A stretch of DNA of 49,856 nt from Bacteroidota bacterium (GTDB lineage Bacteria > Bacteroidota > Bacteroidia > Bacteroidales > JAIFNL01), in the NCBI GenBank assembly GCA_020047755.1, contig JAIFNL010000253.1:1-49856 (forward strand), read 5' to 3'. Each line of letters starts with the position of its first letter. The stretch's first letter is position 1. A program made the translations under genes and the position numbers. Under the pieces are notes generated by a model. The model did no database searches. It was not told the DNA's origin and worked only from the letters and a program-made list of their open reading frames with translations. Shown here in pieces: positions 9,158 to 18,699 of this stretch.

Positions 9158-10084
9158 TCAGTGAGTTGACCGTGTTTTAACAATTGCATTTCTAAGTGAT
9201 GCAACTATTGTCGAAATATTGTTAAGTTGCTCATTTGTAATGTCAAGGGCTTCATTGCCTTTTATAGTGATTACTTTGTTAATTGTATCAACATCAACCA
9301 CTTCCTTATTTATAAAATTGATTTCAATTTTATCATACACTTTTTTGAGCAAAAGTAATTTCTTTAAGTACACTTGAACAGTTTTGTCCTTCTGATTTTC
9401 GCTAAGAAGTTGAATCAGTGTATTTAACGAGAATTTTTGAACAACTATTCTTTCTAAAATATCATCGTGATTCTGCTCGCGTTGATAAATATTTGTAGCT
9501 ATGTAAAGTGCTTCTATCCAGCCACCTGTAATAATTAAAGTAGCGGTACTACTTCTATCATTTTCCTTCAAAAACTGGTCAGCTTTGGAGTAAGTTCTAT
9601 TAATAATAGTCAAAAGAGAATCGTTTGTAGCAATATTTTTCTCCATTTCTTGAAAAACAGAAGCAGCATGCTCATCGGGAATCCCTATTTTACTCGAAAG
9701 TTCTTTTAAAGCAGACAGTGAATTTAATGCTTCTTGATTTTTATTAAAAATCTTTGAATAACTCAAATCAACACCAAACACACCAATATTTAAAGCCATG
9801 TCTGCACTTGTTGCAAAACGCTCAATATTAGTTGTATTGCTCAAAAGGTCTTTGTAAAAATTACCGTTTGTACGTTGCATCAAAGTTGCCATTTCTAAAG
9901 GCGAAGGCTCTTTATAAAAGATTTTAATCATTTTATCAGAGAAAGAACTGTCAGATTGCTGACTAAAAGCCTTTTCCGAAGCATCATTTACTTCCTTTTC
10001 ATTCACTTCGTTGTCAGCACAGCCCACAAGAAAAATAAAAAAAATGAAAACTATATTTAGTACTGAAGAGTATTTTTTATTCAT
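9158..10084 (-). CDS. lipoprotein of unknown function
   Basis: This 308-residue protein begins with a lipoprotein signal peptide; the lipobox FLVGC puts the acylated Cys at position 22, followed by ADNEVNEKEV, an acidic tether. The mature part is largely predicted helical (for example SLLTIINRTYSKADQFL, GGWIEALYIATNIY and DDILERIVVQKFSLN) with no motif of a known enzyme. A segment near 75-110 (NTTNIERFATSADMALNIG, then GVDLSYSKIF) is Gly- and Ser-containing and could be a conserved core of a Bacteroidota family I cannot name. It starts at an ATG and stands alone between two long gaps. Function unknown. Confidence 0.75.
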   Translation of the reverse strand: MNKKYSSVLNIVFIFFIFLVGCADNEVNEKEVNDASEKAFSQQSDSSFSDKMIKIFYKEPSPLEMATLMQRTNGNFYKDLLSNTTNIERFATSADMALNIGVFGVDLSYSKIFNKNQEALNSLSALKELSSKIGIPDEHAASVFQEMEKNIATNDSLLTIINRTYSKADQFLKENDRSSTATLIITGGWIEALYIATNIYQREQNHDDILERIVVQKFSLNTLIQLLSENQKDKTVQVYLKKLLLLKKVYDKIEINFINKEVVDVDTINKVITIKGNEALDITNEQLNNISTIVASLRNAIVKTRSTH

Positions 10085-10596
10085 ATTTATTTATCTTTAT
10101 AATTTTCGAAAAACACTTGTTAATATTTTATCTATACGTAGTTTCCTTTTTAATTGTTAAAATTTGAATTCAAAATCTAAAAAATGCAAGGCAACTTAGT
10201 AATATTTGCCGATTTTTTATCAATTAGCGACATTATTTTATAGCAATAAAGAAATTATTTTATAATTATCTCAAATCTCAATAGTTTTAAAACTGTAATT
10301 AAATAAATAGAATAAAATGTAAATCAATGAAATAACACTAAAAAATTCTATTTTATAACCACATTTTTGCAAATTATTTATAAAGTAAAATTAATAAAAA
10401 AATGAAAATAAATCTAATTTATACATTATTTTTTTTTATGAAAAACGCAACAAATTACAAATAACCAAATTATACAAAATAAATACTTTTTTTAATCATT
10501 TCCTGAAAAAATACTATTTTTAAAGAACGAATTTATTCTCATATTATTTTTTAGATAGTGCAAGATAAATAAATTTCATCGAAAATAGTAATAATT
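10085..10596. other. intergenic region, nothing recognised
   Basis: This 512-base, extremely AT-rich gap lies between the lipoprotein gene and queA, both on the minus strand. The lipoprotein promoter should lie at its left end, but no TAnnTTTG box was identified on that strand. A 20-codon hydrophobic ORF at 10402-10464 (plus) has no supporting signals. Confidence 0.5.
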
Positions 10597-11811
10597 TTAA
10601 GGAATAAGCAAGCAACTGTCGCCATAGCTTAAAAATCTAAAATTTTTAGCTAAAGCAAAATTATAAACATCTTTCCATTTTTCGCCAATAAAAGCCGAAA
10701 TAAGTAATAATAGCGTACTTTGTGGCTGGTGAAAATTGGTTATCAAAACATTAACAATTTTAAACTTATAAGTAGGAACAATCATTATTTGCGTATCAGC
10801 TTCTAAAAATGCAATTTTTTTCCGTTCCATAAAACCTAAAACAGCAGCTAGTGCGTCTTCAATTTTTACCTCTTTATTTAATTGATAAGCGTCCCATTGC
10901 AAAATTTTTACGACCTCGGTTTCTGCGAATTTTTGTGCAAGAATCTTTACTCCAATCCAGTAAATGCTTTCCAAAGTTCTTACGCTTGTGGTTCCGACTG
11001 CAATAATTTTGCCTCGGTGTGCTAAAATATCCTTTATAACATCTTTATTTACAATAAAATGCTCTGAGTGCATTTCATGTTCGCCTATTTTTTCCGATTT
11101 TACGGGTTTGAAAGTCCCTGCTCCTACATGCAAGCTAAGTTCTGCCAATTTTATATTTTTAGAAATTAATTTTTCCAAAACTTTTTCGGTAAAATGTAAC
11201 CCAGCCGTTGGCGCGGCAACAGAGCCTTTGTGCTTGGAATAAATTGTTTGATAGCGCGTTGTATCTAATTCTTCACTTTCTCGGTTCAAGTAAGGCGGAA
11301 TAGGAATAAAACCGTTATTTTCAATAAGTTCGGCAAATGAAAAATCTCCATTCCAAGTAAATTCAATAATCCATGCCTCTGGTAATTGCTCTATTTTTTC
11401 AGCTTGAATTACAAATTCTAATCCATTAAAAATGAACTTTTTATAAACACTTTCCGATTTCCACTTCTTTGCATTTCCTACAATGCACTTCCATTGCACT
11501 TTGTGCTTTGCACTAAAAGATTGCTCATAATCAGAAGGAAAATAGGGTTCTAAGCAAAATATTTCAATTTTTGCCCCTGTTTTTTTCTCAAAATTCAAAC
11601 GTGCCTGAATTACTTTTGTATTATTAAAAACAATCAAACTATTGCTAATCAAAAAATTATCTATATTAGAAAATTTATTTTCGGTTATAGAATCATTTTT
11701 AAAAATAAGAAGTTTTGAGGCATCTCTTTCTGCTAATGGATATTTTGCTATACTAAAATCAGGCAAATTGTATGTATAATTTTCTATTAAAATATTTTTA
11801 TAATCTTCCAT
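10597..11811 (-). CDS. queA: S-adenosylmethionine:tRNA ribosyltransferase-isomerase
   Basis: QueA transfers and isomerises the ribosyl moiety of SAM onto 7-aminomethyl-deazaguanine in tRNA to form epoxyqueuosine. The 404-residue product has the family N-terminus LPDFSIAKYPLAERDASKLL, the conserved SVAAPTAGLHFTEKVL in the middle, LSLHVGAGTFKPV and VGTTSVRTLES, and the C-terminal ITNFHQPQSTLLLLISAF. It is longer than the usual 340-360 residues because of insertions around 50-130 and 280-310, as in other Bacteroidota members. It starts at an ATG and appears monocistronic. No other queuosine gene is in the window. Confidence 0.94.
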   Translation of the reverse strand: MEDYKNILIENYTYNLPDFSIAKYPLAERDASKLLIFKNDSITENKFSNIDNFLISNSLIVFNNTKVIQARLNFEKKTGAKIEIFCLEPYFPSDYEQSFSAKHKVQWKCIVGNAKKWKSESVYKKFIFNGLEFVIQAEKIEQLPEAWIIEFTWNGDFSFAELIENNGFIPIPPYLNRESEELDTTRYQTIYSKHKGSVAAPTAGLHFTEKVLEKLISKNIKLAELSLHVGAGTFKPVKSEKIGEHEMHSEHFIVNKDVIKDILAHRGKIIAVGTTSVRTLESIYWIGVKILAQKFAETEVVKILQWDAYQLNKEVKIEDALAAVLGFMERKKIAFLEADTQIMIVPTYKFKIVNVLITNFHQPQSTLLLLISAFIGEKWKDVYNFALAKNFRFLSYGDSCLLIP

Positions 11812-12208
11812 TTAATTATTATATTCCACATTAAAACTATCTCCAAAAACTAAAACAATCCAAGAAAGCTCTAAAAAATCAATTTATTCGATTTGTCTTT
11901 GAATATCAGACTTTTAGCTTCAGTTTTGGTTACAACTCAAAATGGCAAATTTAACATATTTTTATTTGCCTTGCAATTTCAATTATTAAAATTTAGATTA
12001 TTTTTTGCACGTTTATTTCTAAAAATAGCATTAAAATAATTAAATTTGCACTTTAATTGATAGTAATATTTATGGATTTAGTACTTGCTCAAGCAAAAGT
12101 AAAAGTATTGTAATCTGAAAATAAGAATTTTACAGTTAAAATACTACAAAAAAATGTAAAATTCGACAACAAAAAACGAGCTATTTTGAACGAATAAAAC
12201 AAAAATAT
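11812..12208. other. divergent intergenic region queA / DUF2027
   Basis: This 397-base gap carries the promoters of two divergent genes. On the plus strand a TAAATTTG box lies at 12041-12048. Nothing else was recognised. Confidence 0.5.
12041..12048 (+). promoter_or_regulatory. -7 box upstream of the DUF2027-Smr gene
   Basis: TAAATTTG matches TAnnTTTG and is followed by CA. It would give a leader of about 155 bases. No clear -33 box is visible. Confidence 0.35.
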
Positions 12209-13330
12209 ATGAAATTTATAAAAGGTGAAAAAGTTAAATTTTTGAATAACGTAGGTGGTGGCGTAGTTGTTAAAGTCCTAAATAACAACATGGTAGAAGT
12301 TAAAACTGACGATGGCTTTGAATACCCAGTACTTGTAGATGAGCTAATTAGCATTGACGAGGATATTACAAACCGCCAATATGGTTTCAAAACAGAAACA
12401 GACAAGGTTCGCGAAAAAGTGAAAATGCCTAAAAAAGAAGTGTTTGTACGATTTAACGACGATGACGAAGATGATGATTTTGACGAAATTATCTATCCCC
12501 TGCCATCGCAAGTAGCTGAAAAAGAGGAAGAAAATGCAAGCGATGATATTAATTTATTTTTTGCGTTTGTTCCAACAGAAACCAATATAGAAAAAGCTGA
12601 CTTTATGGCATACCTCGTAAACGACAGCAATTACTACATAATGCTGAATGTTTACAATAATTCAGCCACTGAATTTTGGAATAAACAAGCCACAATATCA
12701 CCAAACTCAAAAGAGTTGCTAGATACTTTCAAAAATTCAAAAGTAAATGAGTTAGAAGATTTTACGTTTCAACTGCTTTTTTACAAAAAAACAAAACATG
12801 ACAAAAAGGCAGTGATTCAAAAGGAACTAAAAATAAATGCAAAAAATTTCTTTTTACCAAAAAAGTTTGTAGAAAATGACTTTTTTTACGAAGATTCGAT
12901 GATTATTTCGCTACTAAATGAAGATGGAATGCGCGAGGCAATTGAAAATTTAGTAAAAAAAGATATAGAAAAAGCATTGAGTGAAAAATTAAAAGCCCAA
13001 AATGCTGAAAAAAATTCTAATTTTATAAAAAATATTCAGCCAAAAAACCAAGAAAAAATTGTGGATTTACATATTCACGAACTCATCGAAGATGAAAGTG
13101 GTCTCTCTCGCAATGATATCTTAGAAATACAGATGAAAAAATTCAACTCAGAGCTTGAAGATGCTATAAAAAAACATCTCGGACGAATTGTTTTTATTCA
13201 CGGCGTGGGCAATGGCAGGTTAAAACTAGAAATATCAAATACACTGAAAAAACCTAAGTATAAGAAACTTAGCTACCAAGACGCTTCGTTCAAAGAATAT
13301 GGCTATGGGGCAACTCTGGTTATACTCTAA
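12209..13330 (+). CDS. DUF2027 and Smr domain protein
   Basis: This 373-residue protein is typical of Bacteroidota. The N-terminal segment (KFIKGEKVKFLNNVGGGVVV then VEVKTDDGFEYPVL) is a small SH3-like barrel of the type found in MutS2 relatives. An acidic linker (NDDDEDDDFDE, about 90-100) leads to the DUF2027 middle domain (about 115-230). The C-terminal Smr domain (about 288-373) has DLHIHELIED and FIHGVGNGRLK. Smr domains bind or cut nucleic acids; here the HGxGxG loop is intact. MutS ATPase domains are missing. The gene is followed after 37 bases by the rhomboid gene, probably an operon. The precise role is not known. Confidence 0.88.
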   Translation: MKFIKGEKVKFLNNVGGGVVVKVLNNNMVEVKTDDGFEYPVLVDELISIDEDITNRQYGFKTETDKVREKVKMPKKEVFVRFNDDDEDDDFDEIIYPLPSQVAEKEEENASDDINLFFAFVPTETNIEKADFMAYLVNDSNYYIMLNVYNNSATEFWNKQATISPNSKELLDTFKNSKVNELEDFTFQLLFYKKTKHDKKAVIQKELKINAKNFFLPKKFVENDFFYEDSMIISLLNEDGMREAIENLVKKDIEKALSEKLKAQNAEKNSNFIKNIQPKNQEKIVDLHIHELIEDESGLSRNDILEIQMKKFNSELEDAIKKHLGRIVFIHGVGNGRLKLEISNTLKKPKYKKLSYQDASFKEYGYGATLVIL

Positions 13331-13367
13331 ACACAATAAACTATACATTACCAAGTAATTACAACAA

Positions 13368-14057
13368 ATGGAATCATCAGAAAAAAAAGAAATTGTTCGA
13401 AGTATATTTTTGCCAATTTTATTTGTCGTAATTACTTGGTTTATAAAAATTAGTGAATTTTATACACACAATAGTTTTTCCTATTTTGGCATCAAACCAA
13501 GGGATACTTTTGGCTTACTTGGAATTGTATTTTCGCCGTTCTTACACTCTGATTTCCAGCATCTTTGGGCAAATTCTATCCCCATGCTTATTTTAAGTAT
13601 TGGTATTTTTTACTTTTACAAGCAAATTGCATTCAAAACCATTGGTTTAATGTGGTTTTTAACGGGTTTAGGAGTCTGGATTATGGGTCGAACTTCTTAT
13701 CACATAGGTGCAAGCGGCTTAATTTATGCATTCACTACCTTCCTGTTTTTCAGCGGTATTCTGCGCAAATACATGCCTTTGATAGCCATTTCGCTGCTTG
13801 TAGCATTCTTGTATGGAAGTCTGGTTTGGGGCATTTTCCCTATGGAAACTGGCATTTCATGGGAGGGGCACTTAATGGGCTTTTTAGCCGGAATTGTAGT
13901 TGCCTTCTTCTACAAATCGGAAGGTCCACAACGAAAAAAATACGTGTGGGAATTAGAAGACGATGATGATGAAAACCAAGATATATCTATTTCAATAACA
14001 GATACTTACGACGTGAATTATATCTACAAAGAAAGTGAAAATGCAAATGTGAAATAA
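13368..14057 (+). CDS. rhomboid family intramembrane serine protease
   Basis: The product has 229 residues and about six transmembrane helices between residues 12 and 182. The catalytic dyad is visible: S116 in HIGASGLIYA (the GxSG motif) and H168 in WEGHLMGFLAG. HLWAN at 65-69 corresponds to the conserved HLxxN of helix 2. The C-terminal cytoplasmic tail (183-229) is very acidic (ELEDDDDENQD). Rhomboids cleave transmembrane helices of other proteins; the substrate here is unknown. It follows the DUF2027-Smr gene by 37 bases and converges with the HD gene on the other strand. Confidence 0.88.
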   Translation: MESSEKKEIVRSIFLPILFVVITWFIKISEFYTHNSFSYFGIKPRDTFGLLGIVFSPFLHSDFQHLWANSIPMLILSIGIFYFYKQIAFKTIGLMWFLTGLGVWIMGRTSYHIGASGLIYAFTTFLFFSGILRKYMPLIAISLLVAFLYGSLVWGIFPMETGISWEGHLMGFLAGIVVAFFYKSEGPQRKKYVWELEDDDDENQDISISITDTYDVNYIYKESENANVK

Positions 14058-14070
14058 AAAAAATTGACAA

Positions 14071-14715
14071 CTAACGACTTAATTCTATTTCGTGTCTAAT
14101 ATTTTCGCGCGCGCGTTGTTCAAAATGCTCAAAAAAATAGGACGTGAAATAAATTTTCTCTCTATCTAAAAATCGCAACAATACCTCTTTTCTTTTTTTA
14201 GTGTAAAGAAATAATAGCACAAATTTGTATTCGAGCCTAATTTTCTTTGAATAATTTTGGTATTCCACAAAATCGGACGCCAAAATAGCTAAATCTAAAT
14301 CCAAAAGTAGTTTTGAGTCAAAATTATCATCAAAAGGTAAGTGTTTTTTAGTTGAAAGAATTAATTTTCTTATTTTTTCTATTTTTTCGGGAATAAAATT
14401 AAGTAAAAGCAGTTGTTTTTGTGCAAAATCTGCACTTTTTTCTTCATTATCGTGTTTTTTTGCATCATAAACCACATCGTGGTATAAAATTGCTAAAAAT
14501 AAACTTTCAAAATCATGAATTTCAGATTCAAAAAGAGAAAGTTGGGCAATCATTTTTTCAATATGAGAAAAATTATGATAATAGCGTTTTTTTGAACAAT
14601 ACGCATTTTCTATCTCCCCCAAAAGATGTTTTTTTAAAGAGAAATCGGTACAAAAAGACTTTGTAACTTGATCAAAAATAGCGAAAATTTTCGTATTTTT
14701 GCAAAAATCTACCAC
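14071..14715 (-). CDS. HD-domain metal-dependent phosphohydrolase
   Basis: The 214-residue product has the metal ligands of the HD superfamily: RYYHNFSHI (H47, H51), ILYHDVVYD (H79, D80) and a later D near DLDLAILASD. The arrangement matches the predicted phosphohydrolase family COG4339, whose substrate is unknown. The start is taken as GTG at 14715, overlapping the 3' end of the upstream gene by seven bases; the first in-frame ATG lies inside the conserved domain, so GTG or another non-ATG start must be used. The overlap suggests translational coupling with the propeller-like secreted protein, although the two have no obvious common task. Confidence 0.75.
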   Translation of the reverse strand: MVDFCKNTKIFAIFDQVTKSFCTDFSLKKHLLGEIENAYCSKKRYYHNFSHIEKMIAQLSLFESEIHDFESLFLAILYHDVVYDAKKHDNEEKSADFAQKQLLLLNFIPEKIEKIRKLILSTKKHLPFDDNFDSKLLLDLDLAILASDFVEYQNYSKKIRLEYKFVLLFLYTKKRKEVLLRFLDREKIYFTSYFFEHFEQRARENIRHEIELSR

Positions 14716-16247
14716 CGTTCAAGTTTAAAAATTAAAATATAAAAAATTCTATAAATTAGCGAAATTGAAGTTCCGGCAACGTTTGTAGCTTTTATATAAA
14801 CTCGATTTTCTCCTTCCGACAGATTTATTATTTGCGAAATTCTAGCATTGCAAGTTGAATCTTCGCGAGAATAAGCAAATGCCACATTATCAAAATATAA
14901 CGAATCGTTGAAAAAAATCTGTACTTGTTTAAGAGAATCCATAGATTGAATGCAAGCTTCTAGCTGAAAAACCTTATCATTTGTAGTTAATATCGTATCC
15001 TTGGGGTTGTGAAAAACAATTTGAGGCAATAAATAATCGGAAATACCATCGCGAGTTAGCTTTACTAAAGCAAAATCCCACCCCAAATGCTCATTTGAAT
15101 AAGAAGAACCAGCAATTATAAGACCTTTGTCCTTAGTTTCGACAACATTGGTGGCATAATCGTAACCATTTCCTCCAAACTGCTCTTCCCACTCCAATTC
15201 TCCAGCCCTATTTATGTATAAAATCCAAAAATTATCAAATTGTCCGCCCACATCGCGTGTGAAAGCCGAAATAGCAAAGCCTCTATCATAGGTTTCTGCA
15301 ATGTCAGTAGCTTCCTCCCACTCCACATCGCCATAAGTAAAATCCCACTGTTTGTTCCCCAAATTATCAAGCTTTATCACACGTACATCATAATTTGTCT
15401 GATTTCCAACCTTTGTATAACCACAAACCGCAAAGCCATCGTCGTAAGTTTGTGTTACAGAGGTACCTACATCCCAAGTTTGATGCTTCATGTTATAATC
15501 CCACTCAAAGTTTCCGGCACCATCTGATTTCAATACCCAAGTCGTTTTGTAAGCGCCACCCGATGAAACGTAACCTACAGCGATGAAACCGCCATCGGAA
15601 GTAGAACGAACTTGCAAAAGTTCATCTGCTTTTTTTCCTCCACCAATTTGGTCCCAAAGCAAATTTCCAAGACTATCAACTTTTATAAGCCAGCCATCTT
15701 TTTCTATTTCAGTATTAAATTCGGTAAAACCAGCTAAAACAAAACCGCCATCGGTAGCATCATAAGCCAATGAATTTGCACCTTCATTATACTTTCCTGC
15801 CCCAAATTTTTTCTCCCAAACTTTATTTCCATTTTTATCTAATTTTGCAATCCAAGCATCTGTTGTAAGCCATCTATCGTTGTAAGCAAGCCCCGATACA
15901 GCAAAAGTAGAATCAGGAAGTTGCATTATATCAGTAACATGCGCATGGTAAGAGTCTTGAAACGAACGTCCCCAAATTTCTTTTCCGTCGGCAGTAAATT
16001 TCACTATCCAAGGGTAGCGATTTCCGCGCTTTACCTCCGATACCACATACCCCTGCTGTCCAAAATCCTTTTCACCACTTTCTAAATATCCAGCAATAAC
16101 AATAGAACCGTCTAAGGTTTCTATAACGCAACTAGCTTCGTCCCAATTACTTCCACCAATCGTTCTTGCCCAAGAAGTTGTATATTGCGAAAAAGCAAAA
16201 TTTTGCACAAGCACAAATATTAAAAAGAAAAAGATTTTTTTATACAT
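14709..16247 (-). CDS. secreted seven-repeat propeller-like protein
   Basis: The 512-residue product has a signal peptide (residues 1-20, MYKKIFFFLIFVLVQNFAFS). It contains seven repeats of about 50 residues built on the pattern [TD]-x-DGGF-x-[LI]-AG-[FY] ... W-[IVL]-x-K-x-D-x-x-G-x-x-x-W-[DE]. Examples are ATDGGFVLAGFTE, STSDGGFIAVGYV and QTYDDGFAVCGYTK. Seven such units suggest a closed seven-bladed beta-propeller. A C-terminal domain of about 100 residues (after GISDYLLPQIVFHNPKD) looks like an Ig-like beta-sandwich. No Por secretion-system C-terminal signal was recognised. Likely periplasmic or surface-located; ligand unknown. Confidence 0.8.
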   Translation of the reverse strand: MYKKIFFFLIFVLVQNFAFSQYTTSWARTIGGSNWDEASCVIETLDGSIVIAGYLESGEKDFGQQGYVVSEVKRGNRYPWIVKFTADGKEIWGRSFQDSYHAHVTDIMQLPDSTFAVSGLAYNDRWLTTDAWIAKLDKNGNKVWEKKFGAGKYNEGANSLAYDATDGGFVLAGFTEFNTEIEKDGWLIKVDSLGNLLWDQIGGGKKADELLQVRSTSDGGFIAVGYVSSGGAYKTTWVLKSDGAGNFEWDYNMKHQTWDVGTSVTQTYDDGFAVCGYTKVGNQTNYDVRVIKLDNLGNKQWDFTYGDVEWEEATDIAETYDRGFAISAFTRDVGGQFDNFWILYINRAGELEWEEQFGGNGYDYATNVVETKDKGLIIAGSSYSNEHLGWDFALVKLTRDGISDYLLPQIVFHNPKDTILTTNDKVFQLEACIQSMDSLKQVQIFFNDSLYFDNVAFAYSREDSTCNARISQIINLSEGENRVYIKATNVAGTSISLIYRIFYILIFKLERW

Positions 16248-16403
16248 AAAAAAACATAAAAATTTTATAACATTAAAGTATTCTACTTATTTTAACATAA
16301 AATTATATATGCAACTTAATGCTAAAAAACAGTTCAGTCAATTCATTTTCAAAAGAATAAAATCAATTTGCATTTGTAAAACAACTAAAACACTTAATAT
16401 GTA

Positions 16404-17738
16404 TCAAAAATTATACCTATCAGGCGAACTGTCTTTAATTATTTTATTTGCAATTTCTTGAACTTGGCTTGATAAATTCGCAAAATCTAAGCCTTTAATA
16501 AATCTATTTTCCATCACTATTTTACCATTTATTATGCTGGTTTCCACATCATTTCCAGTCATAGAAAACACAATGTGCGAATAAATATCATAAATAGGCA
16601 TCAAATGAGGCTTAAATAAATCAACAATCAATAAATCAGCCTTTTTGCCTTTTTCAAGCGAACCTATTTCATGCTCTAAGCCCAAAACCTGAGCACCTCC
16701 AATAGTTGCCATTTTCACCATTTCTTTAGCATTGGCAAGCGAAGGATTTGAATTGACAAGTTTATGAACAAAAGCAGCCGTTCTAAGGTCTTGAAAAATA
16801 TCTAAATTATTATTACTCGCCACACCATCAGTTCCTATGCCTACCTTTACTCCTTTTGCTAGCAATTTAGGAATTGGAGCTACTCCACTGGCTAACTTCA
16901 TGTTACACTCAGGATTGTGCGCCACACCCAGCCCGTATTTTGCATACAAATCAATATCGTGTTCAGTCAAATGAACGCTATGTGCCGCAATTACATTAGA
17001 ATCCAAAATACCAATAGATTCTAAATACTCGGTTGGTGTTAGTTTGTGAAGTTTTTGAATTTCAACCACTTCCCACTGAGTTTCTGCCAGATGAATATGA
17101 AGTTTTATGGCATGCTTATCAGCAAAAGATTTTACTTTTTGGAGTAGGTTTTTGGAACAACTATAAGGCGAATGAGCACTTATTGCAATATTAATTAGCG
17201 TATTATTTTTCCAATTCTGTAAAAGTTCTTCGGTATGAATAATTCCAATTTCGGGCGAAGCTGCCGAAGGAGTTGGATAATCTATAATTCCTTCGCTCAA
17301 AACGGCTCTCATTCCAAATTTTTCGGTAACTTCAGCTGCTTCTTGCACATAAAAGTACATATCATTGTAAGTAGTCGTTCCCGAAAGCAACATTTCGGCA
17401 ATAGCCAAGGTAGTTCCAAGTTTTACCGTTTCGGCATTGATATACTTAGCTTCACTCGGAAAAACAAACTCATGAAGCCAACTTTTAAGGGCAATATCAT
17501 CAGCAAAGCCTCTAAAAATAGTCATCGCAGAATGAGTATGCGTGTTGATAAGTCCAGGCATCACAAGTTTTCCTTTTGCCTCAATACTTTTTAAAACAGG
17601 AAAATTTATTCGCAATTTTTCACTATCGCCAATTTCAACAATTTTCCCCTTGTCAATTATAATAGCACCATCGTTAATAATGCTAAAATTCTTATCCATG
17701 CTAAGAATCTTAGCACCAAAAATTCCAATATCATTCAT
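16404..17738 (-). CDS. mtaD: 5-methylthioadenosine/S-adenosylhomocysteine deaminase-type amidohydrolase
   Basis: The 444-residue protein belongs to the ATZ/TRZ-like amidohydrolases. Zinc ligands are in GLINTHTHSAMTIFRG (HxH), KLHIHLAETQ, IAAHSVHLTE and GIGTDGVASNNNLD. SAHSPYSCS and MLLSGTTTYNDMYFY are conserved in MtaD-like enzymes that deaminate methylthioadenosine, SAH or adenosine. Chlorohydrolase, guanine deaminase or other purine deaminase specificity cannot be excluded from sequence alone. It starts at an ATG and lies 75 bases downstream of cdd on the same strand, so the two nucleoside deaminases may be co-transcribed in a purine/pyrimidine salvage unit. Confidence 0.82.
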   Translation of the reverse strand: MNDIGIFGAKILSMDKNFSIINDGAIIIDKGKIVEIGDSEKLRINFPVLKSIEAKGKLVMPGLINTHTHSAMTIFRGFADDIALKSWLHEFVFPSEAKYINAETVKLGTTLAIAEMLLSGTTTYNDMYFYVQEAAEVTEKFGMRAVLSEGIIDYPTPSAASPEIGIIHTEELLQNWKNNTLINIAISAHSPYSCSKNLLQKVKSFADKHAIKLHIHLAETQWEVVEIQKLHKLTPTEYLESIGILDSNVIAAHSVHLTEHDIDLYAKYGLGVAHNPECNMKLASGVAPIPKLLAKGVKVGIGTDGVASNNNLDIFQDLRTAAFVHKLVNSNPSLANAKEMVKMATIGGAQVLGLEHEIGSLEKGKKADLLIVDLFKPHLMPIYDIYSHIVFSMTGNDVETSIINGKIVMENRFIKGLDFANLSSQVQEIANKIIKDSSPDRYNF

Positions 17739-17813
17739 TGAAAATTAGTTTAATTTTTCAGAAAAGTTTTTATGTAAAACTCTAAATATTTTTTTTAATT
17801 TTAGACTAAATAA

Positions 17814-18296
17814 TTATTCCAGCATTTCTTTTTCAAAATTCAAAGGCAAAAGTTGCTTTGCGCTTTCAATAATTTGAATATTTGTTTTGCTAATCAAAAT
17901 AATTTTAATAGGCTTTTGAAACCTCATTTCAGTTTCAAGCATCACTTGCCTACATGCTCCACAAGGTGGAACTGGCTTTGCAATAAGGCTTTGCTTTGTT
18001 TTTGCGGCAATTGCAATTGTTTGCACTGCACTCTGCGGAAATTGCGAATTTGCATAGAAAAGAGCAACTCGCTCTGCACACAAGCCCGAAGGGTAAGCGG
18101 CATTTTCCTGATTACTTCCTACCACTACTTCGCCATTTTCGAGCAACAAAGCAGCCCCTACGCTAAAATTAGAATAAGGAGAATAGGAATTTTTTGTAAT
18201 TTCTATAGCTCTAGAAATTAAAGCTTTATCCTCAGAAGATAATTCTGGCGAATCAATAGAATACTCAAAAACAGTAGTTATAATTTCTTTTTTCAC
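17814..18296 (-). CDS. cdd: cytidine deaminase
   Basis: This 160-residue homotetramer-type cytidine deaminase has zinc ligands C73 (in SGLCAERVAL), C112 and C115 (in PPCGACRQV), and catalytic E75. The substrate loop ENAAYPSG is present. It converts cytidine and deoxycytidine to uridine and deoxyuridine. The start appears to be GTG at 18296, since no in-frame ATG precedes the conserved core. It is followed after 75 bases by the MtaD-type gene. Confidence 0.92.
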   Translation of the reverse strand: MKKEIITTVFEYSIDSPELSSEDKALISRAIEITKNSYSPYSNFSVGAALLLENGEVVVGSNQENAAYPSGLCAERVALFYANSQFPQSAVQTIAIAAKTKQSLIAKPVPPCGACRQVMLETEMRFQKPIKIILISKTNIQIIESAKQLLPLNFEKEMLE

Positions 18297-18699
18297 GCTT
18301 ATAATTGTTTGTTATTAAGTTACTGTTTATAAACTATTTAAACAGAATTTTAAACGATAATAAATACTAAATTTAATGAACCTTTTACTTTTATCCCCAA
18401 AAAGCCCAACAACAACATAAATAGTATATTCGCTCTAGTTTTAAATATTGAACAAAGTTAGAAAAAAAAAACAAAATTTTACAATTTTTTAGTACTTTTG
18501 CGAAATTTTCAACCTTAATTTAAAGTTTTGATAAAATTAAAAGATATTAAAGAATTAATAATCAAAAAAATATGAAGGATTGAAAGTTTTTTTTTTCGTA
18601 TTAAAAATCAAAAAAAACTTATTTTTTCAGATTATTATCCGATAAAAATTCATTATAAAAAAAATATTTCGATTTGTCTTAACAAAAAAACAATATACT
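18297..18699. other. divergent intergenic region cdd / thrC
   Basis: This 403-base gap includes a TACTTTTG box at 18493-18500 that leaves a leader of about 200 bases before thrC. The leader has a run of ten or more T near 18590 but no GC-rich hairpin before it, so no attenuator or riboswitch can be supported. Confidence 0.45.
18493..18500 (+). promoter_or_regulatory. -7 box upstream of thrC
   Basis: TACTTTTG matches TAnnTTTG and is followed by CG. No -33 TTTG lies 19 bases upstream. The implied leader is unusually long, about 195 bases. Confidence 0.4.

Noticed and set aside
10402-10464. Small hydrophobic ORF beginning MKINLIYTLFFF
   Set aside because: Twenty codons in a very AT-rich gap, no ribosome binding site, terminator or known toxin motif.
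18501-18699. Riboswitch or attenuator in the long thrC leader
   Set aside because: No GC-rich paired helices, no leader peptide rich in Thr or Ile codons and no terminator hairpin were visible.
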